The notes under the pieces: model-generated
Told to the model about the DNA's origin: nothing
Database searches by the model: none
What the model saw: the letters and a program-made list of their open reading frames with translations, nothing else
Source of the DNA: Saprospiraceae bacterium
GTDB taxonomy: Bacteria > Bacteroidota > Bacteroidia > Chitinophagales > Saprospiraceae
DNA: 34,388 nt
Assembly: GCA_020850225.1 (NCBI GenBank)
Contig: JADZFD010000028.1
Coordinates: 1 to 34,388 of the forward strand
Direction of reading: 5' to 3'
Part shown: piece after piece, positions 16,421 through 24,431 of the stretch
Layout of the letters: every line of letters begins with the position of its first letter
Numbering within the stretch: the first letter of the stretch is position 1
Translations under genes and position numbers: made by a program

Positions 16421-16745
16421 CTACTTAATTATATACCTCCCGATCAGTCAGGCTCTAATAAACAGTCAAAGATATATATAATAATTGTGTGCCGGAAAGG
16501 ATGGCTTTAAAAAAATATTTGTATGATTGAGAATATGTTGATGAATTCAGGATATTATTTATTGGCATAAATGAAATATCCGGATAATTCTTATAGTTAG
16601 GGTTAAAAAATCAAACTGTATTGCCATGATTATATTCCTTTTAACTACTGGTAATTAATACATTACTTGGAATTATATCACTTAATTTATGTCTGATTGT
16701 AATTAATTTTTTTATAGTTTTGAAGTGTAGTGTGTATAAATGAAT
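16421..16745. other. Intergenic region, nothing beyond a -7 box
   Basis: 325 AT-rich bases between the lpxH start and the merC-like stop. Apart from the lpxH -7 element I see no hairpin terminator, RNA or ORF. Confidence 0.4.
16467..16474 (-). promoter_or_regulatory. -7 element of the lpxH operon
   Basis: The minus strand reads TATCTTTG about 45 bases before the lpxH ATG. No TTG is found at the -33 distance. Confidence 0.4.
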
Positions 16746-17132
16746 TCATTTTGCCTGACAACAGACATTGACGAGTTTATGGTTTTGCAGATGTGCATAT
16801 GCTACGGTAATACCACCTAAAACACTAAAAATTAGCATCCATCCGTGATGTTCTGCCATGCCGATTAATAATAGAACAAATCCGGCTGAAGCAAGTAATA
16901 GCGGACGGATGTTTCTGTGCTTCCTGAAATAAGCACCAACTAAAGAATAGCCAGCTATGATGATTCCGATTCCGATTACGACCCAGTCAAAAGCATGATT
17001 GTGCAACCAGGTAGAAGAACCTAATGCACCCATTGATATCAGTACCGGTACAGCTGAGCAATGCACTGCACAGAGTAGGGAAGTAAACATTCCTGCAAAA
17101 TCGGGGTAGCGTTGTAAAAAAGATTGTTTCAT
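16746..17132 (-). CDS. MerC-domain membrane protein
   Basis: 128 residues with four membrane segments and the MerC pattern: a Cys pair in the first segment (LLCAVHCSAVPVLISMGALG), HNHAFDW, a His pair in AEHHGW, and a C-terminal CC (VCCQAK). MerC proteins carry metal ions across the inner membrane. In Bacteroidota such genes often lie near Fur/Zur-type regulators, so zinc is a more likely cargo than mercury; this is inference. No mer genes are nearby. A well-formed operator-like palindrome overlaps the -33 element of its promoter, which suggests repression by a Fur-family regulator. Confidence 0.78.
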   Translation of the reverse strand: MKQSFLQRYPDFAGMFTSLLCAVHCSAVPVLISMGALGSSTWLHNHAFDWVVIGIGIIIAGYSLVGAYFRKHRNIRPLLLASAGFVLLLIGMAEHHGWMLIFSVLGGITVAYAHLQNHKLVNVCCQAK

Positions 17133-17155
17133 CAGTGAATAATTATTTCAGACTG

Positions 17156-17188
17156 CAAATGTACATAATACAACCCTAATATATGCAA
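17156..17188 (-). promoter_or_regulatory. Promoter of the merC-like gene
   Basis: On the minus strand TTG (17186-17188) is followed after 22 bases by TACATTTG (17156-17163), an exact TAnnTTTG box. The ATG at 17132 is about 24 bases downstream. Confidence 0.6.
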
Positions 17189-17199
17189 TAGTGTTGCAT
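17183..17199. promoter_or_regulatory. Fur/Zur-like operator over the merC -33 element
   Basis: ATGCAATA-G-TGTTGCAT is a 17-base palindrome with one central base and a single mismatch between the two eight-base arms. The size and one-base centre are those of Fur-family boxes (7-1-7). It covers the TTG of the merC promoter, where a bound protein would block transcription. Which regulator binds it is inferred from the MerC context. Confidence 0.5.
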
Positions 17200-17293
17200 T
17201 TGTAATCGAATTTTTTTTAAATTTTATTTATTTTTTAAATAAAACGGTACTGAAAAGGATAATATGGATATTTTTGTGCAAACAAGTAATGAT

Positions 17294-18040
17294 ATGAGTA
17301 TATTAAAAGGTAAGGTAGCTCTCGTCACAGGTGGAAGCAGAGGAATAGGTGAAGCCATCGTTTTGCAATTTGCTCAGCAAGGTGCGGATATAGCTTTTAC
17401 ATATGTGTCATCAGCAGAAAAAGCGAATGCTGTTGCAGTAAAGGCTGAAGCATATGGTATTAGGGCTGTAGCCATTCAATCAGATGCAGCCGACTTTCAG
17501 CAGGCGGAAGGTTTGATCAACGAGGTAATCGACAAACTGGGCAGGCTGGATATTCTGGTCAATAATGCCGGTATTACCAGAGATACGCTGATGTTGAGGA
17601 TGACCGAGGATCAGTGGGATGAAGTAATCAGGGTTAATCTGAAGTCTGTATTCAATCTCACAAAACACGCACTTAAACCCATGATGAAACAAAAATCAGG
17701 ATCTGTAATCAATATGAGCTCAGTAGTGGGTGTTTTCGGAAATGCCGGACAGGCAAATTATGCTGCTTCCAAAGCAGGAATCATTGGATTTACCAAATCA
17801 ATAGCCAAGGAAGTTGGATCGAGAAACATCCGTTGCAATGCGATTGCACCGGGTTTTATAGAAACAGACATGACACATACGCTGACTGATGACCAAAAGA
17901 AAGCCTATACAGACAATATCCCTGTCAGAAGGTTGGGAACAGGCGAAGACATAGCCAACGCCTGTGTATATCTGGGTTCAGATATGTCTGCCTACGTCAC
18001 CGGACAGGTACTGAGCGTTTGTGGTGGGTTGAACACATGA
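17294..18040 (+). CDS. fabG: 3-oxoacyl-ACP reductase
   Basis: A 248-residue short-chain dehydrogenase counted from the ATG at 17294 (MSILKGKVALVTGG). An in-frame ATG at 17264 would add ten residues, but a TATTTTTG -7-like box at 17269-17276 falls inside that extension, favouring the shorter start. The NADPH-binding motif is TGGSRGIG, NNAG follows, and the catalytic Ser143, Tyr156 and Lys160 lie in SSVVG and YAASK. The match to FabG is close along its length (GQANYAASKAGIIGFTKS; PGFIETDMT). It reduces beta-ketoacyl-ACP in fatty-acid synthesis. Other fab genes are absent here. Confidence 0.92.
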   Translation: MSILKGKVALVTGGSRGIGEAIVLQFAQQGADIAFTYVSSAEKANAVAVKAEAYGIRAVAIQSDAADFQQAEGLINEVIDKLGRLDILVNNAGITRDTLMLRMTEDQWDEVIRVNLKSVFNLTKHALKPMMKQKSGSVINMSSVVGVFGNAGQANYAASKAGIIGFTKSIAKEVGSRNIRCNAIAPGFIETDMTHTLTDDQKKAYTDNIPVRRLGTGEDIANACVYLGSDMSAYVTGQVLSVCGGLNT

Positions 18041-18100
18041 TAAATTCTAGTGTTGTAAATATTTTTATATATTTCTTTATGTTAATTGTAAAAGTATTTA

Positions 18101-18108
18101 TACCTTTG
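18101..18108 (+). promoter_or_regulatory. -7 element of rpmE2
   Basis: TACCTTTG fits TAnnTTTG and lies about 60 bases before the rpmE2 ATG. The nearest TTG (18086-18088) is only 12 bases away, so the -33 element is unclear. Confidence 0.45.
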
Positions 18109-18169
18109 CATTCCTTTTAGGGAATTCTTATTAAAACGTTCTTTTTTATACAATAAACAGTTTAAAATC

Positions 18170-18427
18170 ATGAAAAAAGAAATCCATCCATCGGATTATA
18201 GATTAGTAGTGTTTAAAGACATTTCTAATGACGAAATGTTTTTGACCAGATCATGTACAAAATCAAGGGAAACCGTCGTATATACAGATGGTAAAGAGTA
18301 TCCTTTGGTAAAAATGGAGATTTCTGCATTCTCTCATCCATTCTTTACCGGTAAGGTTAAGTTTGTGGATACAGCAGGAAGAATTGACAAGTTCAATAAG
18401 AAATTTGCCAAGTTTGCTAAAAAGTAA
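18170..18427 (+). CDS. rpmE2: 50S ribosomal protein L31 type B
   Basis: 85 residues beginning MKKEIHPSDYRLVVFKD. The conserved CTKSRETV and MEISAFSHPFFTGK stretches identify L31, and the length and lack of zinc-binding CxxC pairs mark it as type B (zinc-free). In many bacteria type B L31 is induced under zinc shortage by Zur. I looked for, and did not find, the ATGCAAYA operator here, so it may be the only, constitutive L31 of this organism. A strong terminator follows within 25 bases, so it is a single-gene unit. Confidence 0.95.
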   Translation: MKKEIHPSDYRLVVFKDISNDEMFLTRSCTKSRETVVYTDGKEYPLVKMEISAFSHPFFTGKVKFVDTAGRIDKFNKKFAKFAKK

Positions 18428-18447
18428 TATTTTTAAATGAATACAAT

Positions 18448-18479
18448 AAAAGCCCTTATATTACATTAAGGGCTTTTTT
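18448..18479 (+). terminator. Rho-independent terminator after rpmE2
   Basis: A perfect 11-base stem, AAAAGCCCTTA (18448-18458) paired with TAAGGGCTTTT (18467-18477), closes an eight-base loop and runs into a T-tract. Confidence 0.85.
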
Positions 18480-18502
18480 GTTTATATAATTTACAGCTTA
18501 TC

Positions 18503-19711
18503 ATGTCAGCCATTCCAGCAATCATATTGTATGATGACGCAAGGTGGGAAAATCTCCTGCCACTAACTTTTACCCGTCCCGTAAGTGAATTGAGAATTGG
18601 TATTCTGACTATCAGAGAAAAATGGGAGCATCTTATTTCCAGCAAAATCAGCAATCTGACAAAGCCTTATCTCTCTGAAAAATATCCGGTCAGTATCAGT
18701 GAAGATAATCTTGTCATTAATAGTGGTGTATTGCCTGATAAATCTCTTGCACAGCAAATACTAGGTCTGCAAACCAACCAATATTTATGTTGTAATGATA
18801 TGGTTATTGCTGTAAGAATGGGCAAATCTGATGCTGAAAACACCATAAAGCATAACCGTGATTTGTCCGGAATTAAGGCCAGGTATACGCCTGTTTTCCT
18901 TTCGGATGATGTCCGGATGATTAGCAGGCCCTACCATATATTTTCGATGAATGGAAAGGAAATTGAAAATGACTTTGCATTGATAACACACGGCAGGGCA
19001 TCTCAACCCTATTCGCATACTAATCAGGTTTTTGGCAAATATCCTTTGTTCCTGGAAGAAGGCGTTTATATGGAATGCTGCACCATCAATACAAACGAAG
19101 GTCCGGTGTATCTTGGCAGGAATGTACAAATCATGGAAGGATCTATGATTCGGGGTGGTTTTGCAGCATGCGAAGGAAGTATCGTAAAGATGGGTGCCAA
19201 AATATACGGCCCAACCACTATCGGTCCCAATTGCCGGTTAGGCGGAGAAGTCAACAATTCCGTCCTGTTTGCCAATTCGAATAAGGGACACGATGGATTT
19301 TTAGGCAATAGTGTCATCGGTGAATGGTGTAATCTCGGAGCAGATACCAATAATTCTAACCTTAAAAACAACTATCTACCCGTCAAAATTTGGTCTTATC
19401 CGGACGCTGGCTTTAAAGATACCGGCCTGCAGTTTTGTGGTCTTATCATGGGTGATCATAGTAAATCCGGTATCAATACTATGTTCAATACAGGAACAGT
19501 CGTAGGTGTTGCATCCAATATATTCGGCGATGGATTCCCACGAACCTATATCCCATCTTTTTCATGGGGCGGAGCAGCAGGGTTTATTACGCATCAGCTT
19601 AAGAAGGCACTGGAAACTGCAGAGATTGTTATGGGCAGAAGACAAGTACAACTGACGGATTTAGACCGGAAAATTATGGAATATCTTTTTGAACAAAGAG
19701 TAGAAATGTAA
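18503..19711 (+). CDS. GlmU-like sugar nucleotidyltransferase
   Basis: 402 residues. The N-terminal half begins AIILYDDARWENLLPLTFTR and has the TRPVSELRIG motif of the GlmU_N-like putative sugar nucleotidyltransferases of Bacteroidota. It lacks the canonical LAAGxGTRM loop of true GlmU. The C-terminal half (about residues 190-360) is a left-handed hexapeptide-repeat helix, with units such as GPVYLGRNVQIMEGSMIRGG and GPTTIGPNCRLGGEV. It may transfer a nucleotidyl or acetyl group to a hexose phosphate for cell-wall or LPS precursors, but the exact activity is unproven. It starts 24 bases after the rpmE2 terminator; I see no exact promoter box in that short space. Confidence 0.78.
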   Translation: MSAIPAIILYDDARWENLLPLTFTRPVSELRIGILTIREKWEHLISSKISNLTKPYLSEKYPVSISEDNLVINSGVLPDKSLAQQILGLQTNQYLCCNDMVIAVRMGKSDAENTIKHNRDLSGIKARYTPVFLSDDVRMISRPYHIFSMNGKEIENDFALITHGRASQPYSHTNQVFGKYPLFLEEGVYMECCTINTNEGPVYLGRNVQIMEGSMIRGGFAACEGSIVKMGAKIYGPTTIGPNCRLGGEVNNSVLFANSNKGHDGFLGNSVIGEWCNLGADTNNSNLKNNYLPVKIWSYPDAGFKDTGLQFCGLIMGDHSKSGINTMFNTGTVVGVASNIFGDGFPRTYIPSFSWGGAAGFITHQLKKALETAEIVMGRRQVQLTDLDRKIMEYLFEQRVEM

Positions 19712-19840
19712 TTTCAATTTAATATATTGCACAATATCGTAATATATAATGACTTTTTATTCTGTATATTATATATAGTTGGATAAGATTATGTAAATGT
19801 ATTAAAAGTAAAAATTTTTATGTATACTAAATTCTTATAT

Positions 19841-21292
19841 TCAGGAGAGTATCTGTCGAATTTCTTTTTTTAGCAACAAATACAGAAATATCATATAGCT
19901 GGTACAGATTATTATATTAATTAGATAATGTCCTCTGAAAAAGTGAAAGCTCAGTAAACTGAGCATTGCGCCTGTACCGATTATCAGCATGATTTTAGGG
20001 ATATCATATGGGATGGAGTAGTATCTACTACCAAAATACCACGAAATCACAGCCATGGAAAGGTAGGTAAAAAGTGTAGCATAAGCAGCACCCGAAATTC
20101 CGAATGGTGGTATTAATATCAGCAGGCTGATTATGGTGAGTACACCACCGAAGATACTGATATACATACCAAAACGTGTTTGATCTGTAAGTTTATACCA
20201 AACCGACAAATTGGCATAGACACCTGAAAAAAGGTTGGCTAATAATATTACAGGTACAATATATAATCCTTCAAGGTAGATATGCTGTCTGATGAATAAA
20301 TGGGATATGGGGTCAATTAAAACAATCACAAGTAACATTGTCATACTGCCAAATGTCACGAAGCTGATCATAATCGTACTGTACTTTTCCTTAGCGTCTG
20401 AAAGGTGTGCATTATTGAAAAAGAAAGGCTCGGCACCCATCCTGAACGCAGTGATGTACAAGGTCATAAAAACGCCAAGTTTATAGCAAGCTGCATAAAT
20501 TCCATTGGCATTTTCATCAATTAGTGCGGGAATCATAAGCTTGTCAAGATGCTCGTTGACAGCATAGGCGATTCCTCCGATCATGATAGGAATACCGTAA
20601 TGCATCAGTTTTTTTAACAGTACCCTGTCGATGGAAATTGTCATTTTCCCAAGTTCTGGTAGTAATAAAACGAGTGTTATAAAGCTGGCAAACAGATTTG
20701 CTATAAATATATGAAGTACTTGAGGTTTGTAACCTGCAGGAATTAAGTTTAATGAATGGAGAAAAGTTGTTGCAGGCTCATATTTTGGTAGTATAATCAG
20801 AAAAAAAACAGTAAAGAAGGCCAATGTTATCACATTACTCAGTTTTATAATCAAAAATCGAAAGGATTTATTGATGACTCGTAAATAAGCAAATGGAATG
20901 ACAGATAATGTATCCAGAACAGTAATCCACAGTAACAAACTGAGATATCTGTCGTCATTAAAACCAAAAAAATCACAGAGACTGCCTGAAAATAGATATC
21001 CGGCAAACAACAATGTCAGGCTGCTGATGAGCAATAGGGTAAAAGAAGTGGATATGACCATTTTTTTATCAGACTCAGCAGTATAAAATCTGAAAAACGA
21101 AGTCTCCAATCCCAGTGTCAGAATGATATTTATGAAAGCAGCATACACATACCAGGTTGTCATGAATGAAAATTCGACAGTTTTAAATACCTCCGTATGT
21201 ATGGCTACCAAGCCTATGACGATAACCTTGGGCAATACAGATGCCAACCCGTAAACAGCAGTATCTTTAAAGAAGGATTTGAAGGTGTTCAA
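19841..21292 (-). CDS. Oligosaccharide flippase (MOP/Wzx-like)
   Basis: 483 residues with about 12-14 membrane helices spread along the whole length, and the KLMHYGIPIMIGGIAYAVNE region seen in polysaccharide-biosynthesis flippases of the MOP superfamily. It would move lipid-linked sugars across the inner membrane for O-antigen, capsule or exopolysaccharide. The start is a TTG at 21292: the frame has no ATG upstream before a stop, and the next ATG would remove the first membrane helix. No other surface-polysaccharide gene lies next to it, apart from the nucleotidyltransferase gene that converges on it. Confidence 0.8.
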   Translation of the reverse strand: MNTFKSFFKDTAVYGLASVLPKVIVIGLVAIHTEVFKTVEFSFMTTWYVYAAFINIILTLGLETSFFRFYTAESDKKMVISTSFTLLLISSLTLLFAGYLFSGSLCDFFGFNDDRYLSLLLWITVLDTLSVIPFAYLRVINKSFRFLIIKLSNVITLAFFTVFFLIILPKYEPATTFLHSLNLIPAGYKPQVLHIFIANLFASFITLVLLLPELGKMTISIDRVLLKKLMHYGIPIMIGGIAYAVNEHLDKLMIPALIDENANGIYAACYKLGVFMTLYITAFRMGAEPFFFNNAHLSDAKEKYSTIMISFVTFGSMTMLLVIVLIDPISHLFIRQHIYLEGLYIVPVILLANLFSGVYANLSVWYKLTDQTRFGMYISIFGGVLTIISLLILIPPFGISGAAYATLFTYLSMAVISWYFGSRYYSIPYDIPKIMLIIGTGAMLSLLSFHFFRGHYLINIIICTSYMIFLYLLLKKEIRQILS

Positions 21293-21532
21293 TTCTTCAG
21301 TTATGTATGATGAATAATTATAAAATGACTAAAAAATGTAAAATTATATCTATATAATACTACTTTTTGAATACACAAAAGTATATATTTTCACTTATAA
21401 ATGATACGGACTGATGTTATAATGTAATTTTATTGTAATTTTAACAAAATAATTATATTTTTTTGAATTTAATACATGGAAAATGTTTACTTTTACAAGA
21501 TAAATTCATTAAAAATTCAAACAGATAAATAT

Positions 21533-22336
21533 ATGGGATTTTTAAGCTCTCTTAAAAAGTTATTTTTTGCTACAGAGTCTGTCACCAAATCTGCAGTTGA
21601 CAAATCGGTTGATTTTGCCAGAGATAAAGCATCTGAGCTGGGTGATCAGGCAGCTGGTTTGAAAGAAACAGTTATCGAAAAGGCACAGACTGCCAAGGAT
21701 AATTTAGGTGATATGGCCGGGAAATCATGGGAGAAGGCGAAAGACATTGCTAGTGATGTTTCTGAAAAAGCAGATTCTTTTATTGATAAAGCCATGGATA
21801 CGGCCATACAGGCCAAGGATAGTCTTGCAGAAAACGAATGGGTGCAAAAGGCAGGAGATATGGCTGAAAATGTAGGATCCAAAGTGTTGGAAACTGGTAA
21901 GGAAGCCTTGGATAAAGCAGGTGAAATATCTGAAAATGTAGGTGCAAAAGTGATGGAAGCATCTGATAAAACCTGGGATAAAATAAGTGAAGTAAAGGAT
22001 ACGGTTGCAGATAAAGCTAAAGAAATAGCTGATCAGATTGGTCAGAAACTGGATGAAACAGTCAAGAAGGCTGAAGATTATATGGCTGAAGAGAATGCAA
22101 AACCCAAGCAGGAATTCTCCGATAAGGATTTGAATGTTGGTGGAAGTTTGCTTAAAGAAAAAGATGATTTTTTTGCCAAGGCTGACCAGTACGCCAAAGG
22201 AGATTATGATTCATTCAGTGAAGGGAAAATAACCATAACTGAAAGCAAAGAGACACCATCCAAAATAGCCGGACAGGAAGATTTGGATGGTGATGGTAAT
22301 GATCAGATAGATGATGCAATCGTTGTACAGGAATAA
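21533..22336 (+). CDS. LEA-like amphipathic helical protein with acidic C terminus
   Basis: I prefer the ATG at 21533 (MGFLSSLKKLFF) to the in-frame ATG at 21476, which would add 19 less typical residues. There is no signal peptide. Residues 20-190 are an Ala/Lys/Asp/Glu-rich amphipathic helix built on 11-residue steps, as in LEA group 3 and YtxH-like proteins. A clear copy is AENVGSKVLETGKEALDKA and SENVGAKVMEASDKTW, 22 residues apart. The C terminus is acidic with DLDGDGNDQIDD, which resembles an EF-hand loop. Such proteins are often stress-related or membrane-associated; function here is unknown. It is followed 22 bases later by an ECF sigma-factor gene, so it is probably the first gene of that unit. 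Confidence 0.7.
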   Translation: MGFLSSLKKLFFATESVTKSAVDKSVDFARDKASELGDQAAGLKETVIEKAQTAKDNLGDMAGKSWEKAKDIASDVSEKADSFIDKAMDTAIQAKDSLAENEWVQKAGDMAENVGSKVLETGKEALDKAGEISENVGAKVMEASDKTWDKISEVKDTVADKAKEIADQIGQKLDETVKKAEDYMAEENAKPKQEFSDKDLNVGGSLLKEKDDFFAKADQYAKGDYDSFSEGKITITESKETPSKIAGQEDLDGDGNDQIDDAIVVQE

Positions 22337-22357
22337 TGATTTAACATAAAGTAGTAT

Positions 22358-22918
22358 ATGTCACCATTAATTGTCAATGGACGTACAGAGAAGGAAATCC
22401 TCAAGGCTTGTCTGCAGGGAGACAGACAGGCACAGAAGGATTTGTTCTATATGTACGCTGGCAAGATGATGACTGTATGTCTGCGATATGCCCGTCACCA
22501 TCAGGAAGCGGAAGATATGCTGCAGGATGGTTTTATTAAGGTATTTACCAATCTGGGCGAATACAGTCATATGGGGTCTTTTGAAGGATGGGTACGAAGA
22601 ATTATTGTTAACACAGCTATCAAGCATACACAAAAGAAATCATTCAGCTATGAAGATTCAGGATTGGATCATGTCCGGGAAGACGCAGAAGATCCCGACG
22701 CACTGACATTACTTTCAGAAGAAGAGTTAATCAAATTGATAGCAGCTTTGCCGGATGGATACAGAATGGTATTCAATTTGTATGCTATAGAAGGATATAC
22801 ACACAGGGAGATTAGTGAATTATTGAATATAGAAGAAGGAACATCCAGATCGCAATTGCTGAAGGCACGCCGCATTCTGCAAGAAAAAGTAAATGCTTTA
22901 TATACGGTTGCAATATGA
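22358..22918 (+). CDS. ECF sigma factor
   Basis: 186 residues with the two sigma-70 domains of the extracytoplasmic-function group. Region 2 spans about 25-85 (AGKMMTVCLRYARHHQEAED, MLQDGFIKVF, GSFEGWVRRIIVNTAI). Region 4 spans about 125-180 (LPDGYRMVFNLYAIEGYTHR, EISELLNIEEGTSRSQLLKA), giving the helix-turn-helix that reads the -35. Region 3 is absent, as expected. Its TGA overlaps the next ATG (ATGA), so the downstream membrane-barrel protein is translationally coupled and is the likely partner or regulator. The target promoter cannot be read with certainty. Confidence 0.9.
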   Translation: MSPLIVNGRTEKEILKACLQGDRQAQKDLFYMYAGKMMTVCLRYARHHQEAEDMLQDGFIKVFTNLGEYSHMGSFEGWVRRIIVNTAIKHTQKKSFSYEDSGLDHVREDAEDPDALTLLSEEELIKLIAALPDGYRMVFNLYAIEGYTHREISELLNIEEGTSRSQLLKARRILQEKVNALYTVAI

Positions 22919-24312
22919 ATGAAATAGACAGGATATTTAAGAATAAACTTAACAATCATCATTCAGGTATACCTGAAGGTATATGGGACAATATAGAATC
23001 CGCACTCGATAAGCAACAGCACCGTGTCTGGAGTAATCTGCCTTGGTCAGTGGCTGCAGTAATTGCCGTCATAATTGTATCGGTTGGAAGTTTTTGGATA
23101 CAAGATTTAAACAGTTATACAGAAATAGGTAATGTTTTACATCAAACATCAGAAATCCTTCCTGTAACAACTAATAAAAATAACAGGTTGTCTTCAGATT
23201 TACATAATCAGGATAACAGTACGGCTGATTCATTCACTGGAAAAGAAAGTGATTTGTATGCAGGTACTTCTGCTAAAATTTCAGATATCACACATATCGA
23301 AGTAAGTAAAACAGATGTGGTTCAACCCACAGTAATTAGACCCGGACATATTAGTAAGGAGAAAGATGCATCTGCTACAGACTTTACTAATAAATCATTG
23401 AACCAGGTGATTCCTGCGGATATGAATTCATTCAGTACATCTTTATTCCAACCTTTAATGGTTAATATTGAGACATTGAATGATAATCTTATGGTTAATG
23501 CTATACGAAGTAATCTGAATCAGGTAGTAAAGGGATTGAAAATGCCAACCGAACCTTTTAAGGCATGTCCTTTTAATGTGGATTACAGGGATAAAAGTCT
23601 CGATATATATTATTCTTCAGATTATATAGACAAAAAATTGTCAGATCAAAGTGGCGATGCTACTCTGAAAGATATGAGACTGGCAACAGAGTCACCCATG
23701 TATTCTTTTTCAGCAGGCTTGCGTTTGGGATATAATGTCGGGTACAGATGGAATCTGCATACTGGTATCAATTATAGTCAGATTAATGAAAAATTTGAAT
23801 ATACGGATCCTGAATCATCCAAAGTCAGAATCGTTATCATCAAAGACTATATCTATGAAGATGGCAAAGTTGTGGACAGTATAGTTAAACAGGAAGAAGT
23901 TCTTGTTCCCGGTAGTACTGAATTGACAGTGTACAATAAATTCAGAACAATTGACATTCCCTTATTGGCCAGATATACGATTATGGCTAACAGACATTTA
24001 AGCCTTTCTGCAATTGGAGGTATCAGTATTAATGTTGCTTCATACGAAAAAGGAATGATCATTTCAGACGAAACATTAAAGCCAGTTCACATTTCAAAAT
24101 CGGAAGATGATGGTAATGTGGTTTATAAAAACCAACTGGGTGTGAGTTATTATGGCTCGCTAAGCCTTGCATACCACCTGACAGATAATATGGATGTACT
24201 CGTAGAACCATATGCCCGCTTACGGCCATCATCCGTTACACTTTCCACATATCCACTTTATCAGAAATTCAATACTTATGGCATGAATTTGGGTGTCAGA
24301 TATAAATTTTAA
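22915..24312 (+). CDS. Sigma-coupled protein with inner-membrane helix and C-terminal outer-membrane barrel
   Basis: 465 residues. Residues 1-40 are a short hydrophilic N terminus (probably cytoplasmic) with IPEGIWDNIESALDKQ. A single membrane helix follows (WSVAAVIAVIIVSVGSFW, about 43-60). Residues 62-260 are a polar Ser/Thr/Asn-rich linker. Residues 262-465 are alternating strands (YSFSAGLRLGYNVGYRWNLH, SLSAIGGISINVAS, VLVEPYARLRPS) ending in a terminal Phe (GVRYKF), as in OMP barrels. The start overlaps the ECF sigma stop. By analogy with sigma/anti-sigma pairs, the N terminus could hold the sigma factor; no known anti-sigma fold is evident. If both membrane parts are real, one chain would span both membranes. 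Confidence 0.75.
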   Translation: MNEIDRIFKNKLNNHHSGIPEGIWDNIESALDKQQHRVWSNLPWSVAAVIAVIIVSVGSFWIQDLNSYTEIGNVLHQTSEILPVTTNKNNRLSSDLHNQDNSTADSFTGKESDLYAGTSAKISDITHIEVSKTDVVQPTVIRPGHISKEKDASATDFTNKSLNQVIPADMNSFSTSLFQPLMVNIETLNDNLMVNAIRSNLNQVVKGLKMPTEPFKACPFNVDYRDKSLDIYYSSDYIDKKLSDQSGDATLKDMRLATESPMYSFSAGLRLGYNVGYRWNLHTGINYSQINEKFEYTDPESSKVRIVIIKDYIYEDGKVVDSIVKQEEVLVPGSTELTVYNKFRTIDIPLLARYTIMANRHLSLSAIGGISINVASYEKGMIISDETLKPVHISKSEDDGNVVYKNQLGVSYYGSLSLAYHLTDNMDVLVEPYARLRPSSVTLSTYPLYQKFNTYGMNLGVRYKF

Positions 24313-24319
24313 CTGTTTC

Positions 24320-24352
24320 TTGTTGTTTTTTTTATTTAATGGTATATATTTA
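24320..24352 (+). promoter_or_regulatory. Possible promoter of the lipoprotein gene
   Basis: TTG (24320-24322) and TATATTTA (24345-24352), one mismatch from TAnnTTTG, are 22 bases apart. It may allow separate expression of the last gene of the sigma-factor locus. Confidence 0.3.
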
Positions 24353-24431
24353 CGTCGAAAAATAAATATTATTTATAATCAGGCAACGTAATGGGGCATC
24401 AGATAGTCTTATATTTTAGAAACGTATAAAA

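Noticed and set aside
16746-17132. Mercury-resistance operon
   Set aside because: Only a MerC-like gene is present; merR, merA, merP and merT are absent, so mercury resistance is not supported.
18041-18169. Zur operator before the type B L31 gene
   Set aside because: Expected from other bacteria, but no ATGCAAYA-type palindrome is present here.
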